This document shows positions 14,055 through 17,813 of a stretch of DNA of 17,813 nt, one piece after another. Position 1 is the stretch's first letter. Each line of letters begins with the position of its first letter. Both the position numbers and the translations under genes were made by a program. The notes under the pieces were generated by a model. It had not been told where the DNA came from. It searched no databases and saw only the letters and a program-made list of their open reading frames with translations. The stretch is taken from contig JAEWQB010000023.1 of NCBI GenBank assembly GCA_023460395.1, forward strand, positions 1-17,813, written 5' to 3'. This DNA comes from Pseudomonadota bacterium. Its GTDB lineage: Bacteria > Desulfobacterota > Desulfovibrionia > Desulfovibrionales > Desulfovibrionaceae.

Positions 14055-14085
14055 ACCGCCCCAACCTGAATCAGATTGGAGCGGT
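14055..14085 (-). terminator. Terminator of the YchJ/NifX-like unit
   Basis: On the minus strand a 13-bp stem (14085-14073 with 14067-14055, two G-U pairs) with a 5-nt loop, followed by TTTGCATTG. It lies 24 nt past the stop of the SEC-C gene. Confidence 0.7.
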
Positions 14086-14108
14086 GGATACTCAGCGCCA
14101 GCGGGCTA

Positions 14109-14597
14109 TTATTTCCCGCAACACTTCTTGAATTTTTTGCCCGACCCGCATGTGCAGGGGTCATTGCGGCCCACTTTGGGATTTTCGCGACGGAAGGTTT
14201 CGTGTCCACGCACCTTACCATCCACGTAGAACCAGTAATCCCCTTCTTTCTGGAAAACACTGTGTTCGTGCAGTTGCTGAGGCACACCGGAAAGTGTGTA
14301 CCGGGCAACGAACTCCACCTCGCCGGTGGTGTCATTTTCCCCACCGTTTTCAATGGCGAGTATCTCCAGTCCTTTCCATTCCAACTTGGACGACCACTGC
14401 TCAATATCATCAACAGAATCTGTTCCCCGCACCGAAGGATGCATGGAGGTATTGAGATATTCGTATTCGCCAAGCACATGCGAGGTATAGCGCGAGCGCA
14501 TTAACGCTTCCGCAGTGGCGGCGGGCTTGCCGTCGTGGATAAGGGGACCGCAGCAGTTTTCCAAAGAAAGGCCGGAGCCGCAAGGGCAAGTGCTCAT
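14109..14597 (-). CDS. ychJ: YchJ-family (UPF0225) protein with two SEC-C zinc motifs
   Basis: 162 residues. An N-terminal SEC-C motif (CPCGSGLSLENCC, 4-16) and a second at the C-terminus (NDPCTCGSGKKFKKCC, 145-160) bracket a NTF2-like YchJ domain with PAATAEALMRSRYTSHV (25-41), TGEVEFVARY and the WFYVDGK end. This order is that of E. coli YchJ (about 150 aa). SEC-C motifs bind zinc as in the SecA tail. The cellular role of YchJ is not established. AAGGA lies 8 nt before the ATG. It follows the NifX-like gene by 10 bp on the same strand, so the two are probably one transcript. Confidence 0.9.
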   Translation of the reverse strand: MSTCPCGSGLSLENCCGPLIHDGKPAATAEALMRSRYTSHVLGEYEYLNTSMHPSVRGTDSVDDIEQWSSKLEWKGLEILAIENGGENDTTGEVEFVARYTLSGVPQQLHEHSVFQKEGDYWFYVDGKVRGHETFRRENPKVGRNDPCTCGSGKKFKKCCGK

Positions 14598-14607
14598 TTA
14601 CAAATCC

Positions 14608-14976
14608 TTAATGGCTGCCGCACCCCTCATGATCGTGGTGTGCGGTGCAAATATCGTTATTGGTTTGCAGGCTGCCTTCCGCCCAGCGGCGCACCACGTC
14701 GTGAATTGCGCCGTCTACGCCACGCAGCACGGAAATGCCCGCTGCCTCAATCTTATTAACCGCGCCCTGCCCGATATTACCCGCAATAAAAAGCGAAACG
14801 CCCTTATCCGCCAACACGGAAATAACGTTGGACTTGCAGCCGCAACCGGGAGGCGGCGTGAGAAGCTCTTCATCCACGATTTTCTTCTTTTCGTCCAGCG
14901 TGAGAATGGCGAAGGCTTCGCAGTGACCAAAGTGACCGTCAACTTGCCCGTCACGGGCGGGAATGGCTATTTTCAT
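14608..14976 (-). CDS. NifX/NifB-type (dinitrogenase Fe-Mo cofactor-binding family) small protein with His/Cys tail
   Basis: 122 residues. The NifX-like domain spans about 1-105: MKIAIPARDGQVDGHFGHCE (1-20) with the family's HFGHC, PPPGCGCKSNVI (41-52), then LFIAGNIGQGAVNKIEAAGI and LRGVDGAIHDVV. Members bind or carry iron-sulfur or Fe-Mo precursor clusters; many occur in sulfate reducers without nitrogenase, and no nif gene is nearby, so a nitrogenase role is not implied. The last 17 residues (NDICTAHHDHEGCGSH) add four His and two Cys, a likely metal-binding tail. The ATG is preceded by GGAGGAG at short spacing. A candidate promoter lies 40 bp upstream. Confidence 0.88.
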   Translation of the reverse strand: MKIAIPARDGQVDGHFGHCEAFAILTLDEKKKIVDEELLTPPPGCGCKSNVISVLADKGVSLFIAGNIGQGAVNKIEAAGISVLRGVDGAIHDVVRRWAEGSLQTNNDICTAHHDHEGCGSH

Positions 14977-15013
14977 GACTCCTCCATGGATACGTAAAAC
15001 AAACGGAATTCGA

Positions 15014-15041
15014 GATATAGTCTTCCCTCACCCGAAGTCAA
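15014..15041 (-). promoter_or_regulatory. Candidate promoter for the NifX-like/YchJ unit
   Basis: On the minus strand TTGACT (15041-15036), a 16-nt spacer and TATATC (15019-15014), about 40 bp before the NifX-like start. The rest of the 14977-15308 gap holds no supported gene. Confidence 0.5.
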
Positions 15042-15261
15042 TGGTCACTAACATGCTTTTACCACCCCGGAGCCAGCTAACCGGCGTGCCGCGCGGCACA
15101 ATTCTTAGAATGGTTCCAGCGTGCGCCTGCCTTGACCGCATGCGGGATGCCACCCAACAGGCAAGATACTATTCGTCTCTGCAACACGCTGATTACACCA
15201 ATATGATGGCGAGTTCATAGACGGCAGCCGCGCGGGAACCGCCTTGCGACCGGCTAGGGCT

Positions 15262-15297
15262 GCGTTCTGGCCGGGCCGGCCCGGCCCGGCGGAACGC
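15262..15297. repeat. Large G+C palindrome downstream of the Dabb gene
   Basis: Arms GCGTTC (15262-15267) and GAACGC (15292-15297) enclose an almost pure GGCC/GGCCC palindromic core (GCCGGGCCGGCCCGGC and one extra GGCCC unit). It can form a long hairpin 12 bp after the Dabb stop (minus strand). There is no T run, so if it stops transcription it is not by the usual intrinsic mechanism. Confidence 0.7.
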
Positions 15298-15308
15298 TAT
15301 ACGCAGTG

Positions 15309-15614
15309 TTACACCACGAAATCCATGACCTTACGGGTAGCCACAATCTGCTTGATAAACTCCACGCACTTCAGATGTTCAGGATGGTCGGCGTAGGCCT
15401 TTAACCCGGCGGCATCGTCGTGAGAAGAAATCAACACCACCTGCACAGACTCTGTTGTCGTGCCCAAGAACTCTGTAGAAACGGCGATACTCCGCAACGA
15501 AGGCACGTTACCTTCCAGTCCGCGCAGCATGGTTATCATTTTCTCGCGGTTCTCCGTGGCATTGGCTCCAAGAGCTTCGTCTTTCAGCGTCCACCAGACA
15601 ATATGCGTAATCAT
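15309..15614 (-). CDS. Dabb-domain (stress-responsive alpha/beta-barrel) protein
   Basis: 101 residues, one complete Dabb domain (ferredoxin-like dimeric barrel): MITHIVWWTLKDEA at the start, the LRGLEGNVPSLRSIAVSTEF helix-strand (30-49), VQVVLISSHDDAAGLKAY and HPEHLKCVEFIKQIVATRKV (split) with the family's YADHPEH. GGAGGGAC lies before the ATG. The family includes uncharacterised stress proteins and some polyketide or olivetolic-acid cyclases; nothing here points to a substrate. It is divergent from the acyl-CoA synthetase gene. Confidence 0.88.
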   Translation of the reverse strand: MITHIVWWTLKDEALGANATENREKMITMLRGLEGNVPSLRSIAVSTEFLGTTTESVQVVLISSHDDAAGLKAYADHPEHLKCVEFIKQIVATRKVMDFVV

Positions 15615-15785
15615 GGAAAGTCCCTCCGGGAAACTAGACGTGTGACGGGTATAGAATCATAATCGGTAGCAGACTATGCGGCATAGCTGGTGCGGCGGTC
15701 AAGAGATTGCGTCATTCGCCATATTACCGTACACCCGATGTGGCTGTGCCGGGGGGTACTGCCCATATTTTTTAAGGGAGTCGAC

Positions 15786-17573
15786 ATGGAGACACTGGAA
15801 AGGCAAACGCTGCAAGCGGTGCTGGACCGCAGTGTGCGCTGCTTCACACATCTGCCCGCCGTATCCAATGTGGGGGGAACACCTATCACATACGGCGAAT
15901 TTGGGGAAACCACCCTCGAAGTAAGCCGCATGCTGGCCGACCACGGTATAGGAAAAGGCGATAAGGTGGCTCTGCTTAGTGAAAGCTGCCCGCACTGGGG
16001 AATCGCTTATTTTGCCATTACCTCCATGGGTGCCGTAGCCGTGCCCATTCTGCCAGACTTTCATCCAGACGCCATTCACCATATTCTCCGCCACTCGGAA
16101 TCCCGCGCGGTATTTGTCTCGGAAAAACTATTTTCCAAGCTGGAAGACGGGCAATACGACGAAGAGCCTCTATTCATTCTCATGGAGTCTTTTTCTCCGG
16201 TGAGTCTCGCGGAAACAGGGGACCGGCTCAAAGAACTTAAAAAAGCCGGTTTACGGGAATTCCGCAAGTTTAAGGAAAAGGCCCTGCGCATGGCGGAACG
16301 CTTTTCCGACAGGATGCTCAGCACAGAATCGGAAGCAAGCGGTGCCGAACCCCACCCTGCCAAACCCGACGAAGCTCCGGCATCATGGCTCGACACGCCG
16401 CGCTACGAGGTTAAACCAGACGATGTGGCGGCCATTATCTACACATCCGGCACCACAGGGCATTCCAAAGGTGTGGTTCTCACTCACCGCAATATCGTTT
16501 CCAATGCCGTCTCGGTGGTGGAAACGATTGTTCAGGTAGGCCCGGACGACAGAATGCTCTCCATCTTACCTCTGGCCCACACCTATGAGTGCACGCTGGG
16601 TATGGTGCTGCCGTTAACTTACGGGCTGCACATTTACTATCTGGACAAGCCCCCAACGGCACGTGCTCTGCTGCCCGCCCTCGCGCAGGTCAAACCCACC
16701 GTTATGCTTTCTGTCCCGTTGGTTATTGAAAAAATTTTTAAAACCGCCATTCTTCCTAAGTTTACCGGCACATGGTTGAAGCGCCGCCTCTACAGCATTG
16801 GCGCGATACGGAAAAAACTTCATGCCATCGCCGGGAAAAAGCTACGGGAAACTTTCGGCGGACATCTGCGCATGTTCTGTATCGGCGGTGCCCCACTTGC
16901 GCCGGATGTGGAACGATTCCTGCGCGAGGCAGGCTTCCCCTACGGTCTGGGGTACGGCCTGACGGAAACCAGCCCACTATGCGCTGGCGGACACTCCTCC
17001 AATGCCAAGCTCTATTCCATCGGCAGCCCGCTGCACGGCGTGGAACTGCGCATTCTGGACAAAGACCCTCGCACGGGTGAAGGGGAGATCGCCGTGCGCG
17101 GTCCCAACGTCATGCGCGAGTACTATAAAGCACCAGAAATCACTCGCGCCAGCTTCACGGATGACGGCTGGTTCCGCACCGGTGACTTGGGCAAACTGGA
17201 CGCGGACGGGCATCTGGCCATTAAAGGCAGGCTCAAAAACGTTATCCTCGGTCCCAGTGGCGAAAATATCTACCCGGAGGAAATTGAGGCTGTCCTGCTT
17301 CAATCACCGTGGGCACTGGAGTGCATCGTCTATCAACTCGATGGCAAGCTAGCCGCCCGTGTGCACATTGATTACGCCAAAGCCGATGAAGAATTCGGCA
17401 ATCTCCCCGCCGCGAAAATGCAGGCCCGCGTGAATGACCTGCTGGAGACTCTGCGACTGGAGGTGAACGGTAAAGTTTCCACGTTTGCCCGCCTGCACCG
17501 TATGGTGGAGCAAACCGAACCGTTTGAAAAAACGCCCACACATAAGATAAAACGATACCTGTACGTGGACTGA
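15786..17573 (+). CDS. Long-chain-type acyl-CoA synthetase (AMP-forming)
   Basis: 595 residues, ANL superfamily, activating a carboxylic acid as acyl-AMP and then acyl-CoA. Seen in order: YGEF and VALLSESCPHWGIAYFA (61-77), the P-loop AAIIYTSGTTGHSKG (215-229), LPLAHTYECTLG, GGAPLAPDVERFL, the GYGLTETSPLC motif, DDGWFRTGDLGKLDADG, the hinge GRLKNVILGPSGENIYPEEIE (split) and the C-terminal lysine in KTPTHKIKR. A charged, low-complexity stretch at about 140-205 separates strand groups in the N-domain. The motif set resembles bacterial FadD15/long-chain ligases more than acetyl-CoA synthetase; chain length is inference. AAGGGAG lies before the ATG at 15786, decisive over the in-frame start at 15690. 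The 170-bp divergent gap (15615-15785) shows no clear promoter. Confidence 0.92.
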   Translation: METLERQTLQAVLDRSVRCFTHLPAVSNVGGTPITYGEFGETTLEVSRMLADHGIGKGDKVALLSESCPHWGIAYFAITSMGAVAVPILPDFHPDAIHHILRHSESRAVFVSEKLFSKLEDGQYDEEPLFILMESFSPVSLAETGDRLKELKKAGLREFRKFKEKALRMAERFSDRMLSTESEASGAEPHPAKPDEAPASWLDTPRYEVKPDDVAAIIYTSGTTGHSKGVVLTHRNIVSNAVSVVETIVQVGPDDRMLSILPLAHTYECTLGMVLPLTYGLHIYYLDKPPTARALLPALAQVKPTVMLSVPLVIEKIFKTAILPKFTGTWLKRRLYSIGAIRKKLHAIAGKKLRETFGGHLRMFCIGGAPLAPDVERFLREAGFPYGLGYGLTETSPLCAGGHSSNAKLYSIGSPLHGVELRILDKDPRTGEGEIAVRGPNVMREYYKAPEITRASFTDDGWFRTGDLGKLDADGHLAIKGRLKNVILGPSGENIYPEEIEAVLLQSPWALECIVYQLDGKLAARVHIDYAKADEEFGNLPAAKMQARVNDLLETLRLEVNGKVSTFARLHRMVEQTEPFEKTPTHKIKRYLYVD

Positions 17574-17651
17574 AAATACGATCGCGCGTAGCCAAAAGTC
17601 AGTTCCGCGTGTATGGTGGCTCTGCATCATCTTTCAGCAAGGAGCTACCGT

Positions 17652-17780
17652 ATGCGCCGCACCATCAGTCACCTTTTCCACGGTGAACTGACCTGCCCTG
17701 GAAAAACTGGTCCAGGCCCAATGTTAGGGGTACTGAGACCGCAGGAGGTTTTCCATGGGCAAGAAGAAGCACGCTCCTGA
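17652..17780 (+). pseudogene. 5' end of a gene interrupted by an IS3-family element
   Basis: An ATG at 17652 has a strong ribosome site (AAGGAG, 7 nt upstream) and opens with MRRTISHLFH. About 11 codons later, near 17684, the sequence becomes typical IS3-family left-end DNA; the frame then runs only to a stop at 17780 inside the IS. The original gene cannot be identified from ten residues. It may continue past the element, beyond the window. Confidence 0.45.
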
Positions 17781-17813
17781 GCAGATCATCGGCAAGCTGA
17801 GAGAGGCCGAGGT
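17684..17813 (+). mobile_element. Left end of an IS3-family insertion sequence (partial)
   Basis: The element begins at about 17684 (TGAACTGACC) or 17689 (TGACCTGCCC); a terminal TG is usual for IS3. Next comes a short leader with the arm pair CCTGG/CCAGG and then the orfA start. The right end, orfB and any target-site duplication are outside the window, so the boundary is approximate. Confidence 0.7.
17755..17813 (+). CDS. IS3-family transposase OrfA (N-terminus, partial)
   Basis: The first 19 codons read MGKKKHAPEQIIGKLREAE, matching the conserved start of IS3-family (IS407-like) OrfA proteins (K+..T/APEQI+.KLREAE), the helix-turn-helix DNA-binding subunit normally fused by frameshift to the DDE OrfB. 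GCAGGAGG lies 6-7 nt before the ATG. It is cut by the window end. Confidence 0.85.
   Translation, partial: MGKKKHAPEQIIGKLREAE

Noticed and set aside
14977..15220. Small plus-strand ORF between the NifX-like and Dabb genes
   Set aside because: Begins inside the NifX-like gene's upstream region, lacks a ribosome site and has no conserved pattern; the region reads as promoter DNA for the minus-strand unit.

Overview
The window looks like chromosome of a Desulfovibrio-type deltaproteobacterium (sulfate reducer). This is inferred from gene content and style: an ArsR-methyltransferase regulator (SahR type) directly upstream of ahcY, a NifX/NifB-like small protein with a metal-binding tail, a DUF721 protein paired with a Rho-N-domain protein, and moderately high G+C coding sequence with strong Shine-Dalgarno sites. 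No rRNA or species marker is present, so the genus is not proven.

Layout, left to right. (1) 1-310: the edge of an unidentified minus-strand gene, then a tRNA-Glu(UUC) gene on the minus strand with its own promoter and a strong terminator. (2) 393-1356, minus: a Rho-N-domain basic protein and a DUF721 (DciA-like) protein, overlapping by 8 bp. (3) 1659-2717, minus: a FUSC-family membrane protein, divergent from a crotonase-fold protein (2898-3662, plus) that seems to lack the usual catalytic glutamates. (4) 3869-6658, plus: queD-queE-queC-queF, four genes with overlapping stops and starts. Together they take dihydroneopterin triphosphate to preQ1, the queuosine precursor. QueE has an unusual CX4CX2C cluster loop. 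(5) 6828-9680, minus: a D-amino acid aminotransferase, an enolase-superfamily epimerase (DgcA-like) and a DUF1611 protein (DgcN-like). These form a plausible operon turning D-amino acids into D-glutamate, then N-acetyl-D-glutamate, then N-acetyl-L-glutamate. It converges on the que operon at a bidirectional terminator. (6) 9681-11280: an A+T-richer accessory islet holding a class I Fic toxin-antitoxin pair, with a long non-coding stretch before it and a degenerate 8-nt tandem repeat after it. (7) 11383-13764, plus: sahR-ahcY, with a TATCAA-N6-TTGATA inverted repeat at the promoter as probable SahR operator, ending in a terminator. (8) 14109-15614, minus: a YchJ/SEC-C protein and a NifX-like protein in one unit, then a separate Dabb-domain protein. 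(9) 15786-17573, plus: a long-chain-type acyl-CoA synthetase (AMP-forming). (10) 17652-17813: the start of a small ORF with a good ribosome site, apparently interrupted by the left end of an IS3-family element whose orfA runs off the window.

Most genes belong to known families. The observations most worth following are the DgcN-DgcA-DAT operon, the SahR operator, the atypical QueE cysteine loop, the divergent crotonase and the compact Fic module whose antitoxin may be translated without a leader. No CRISPR array, riboswitch or phage genes were seen.
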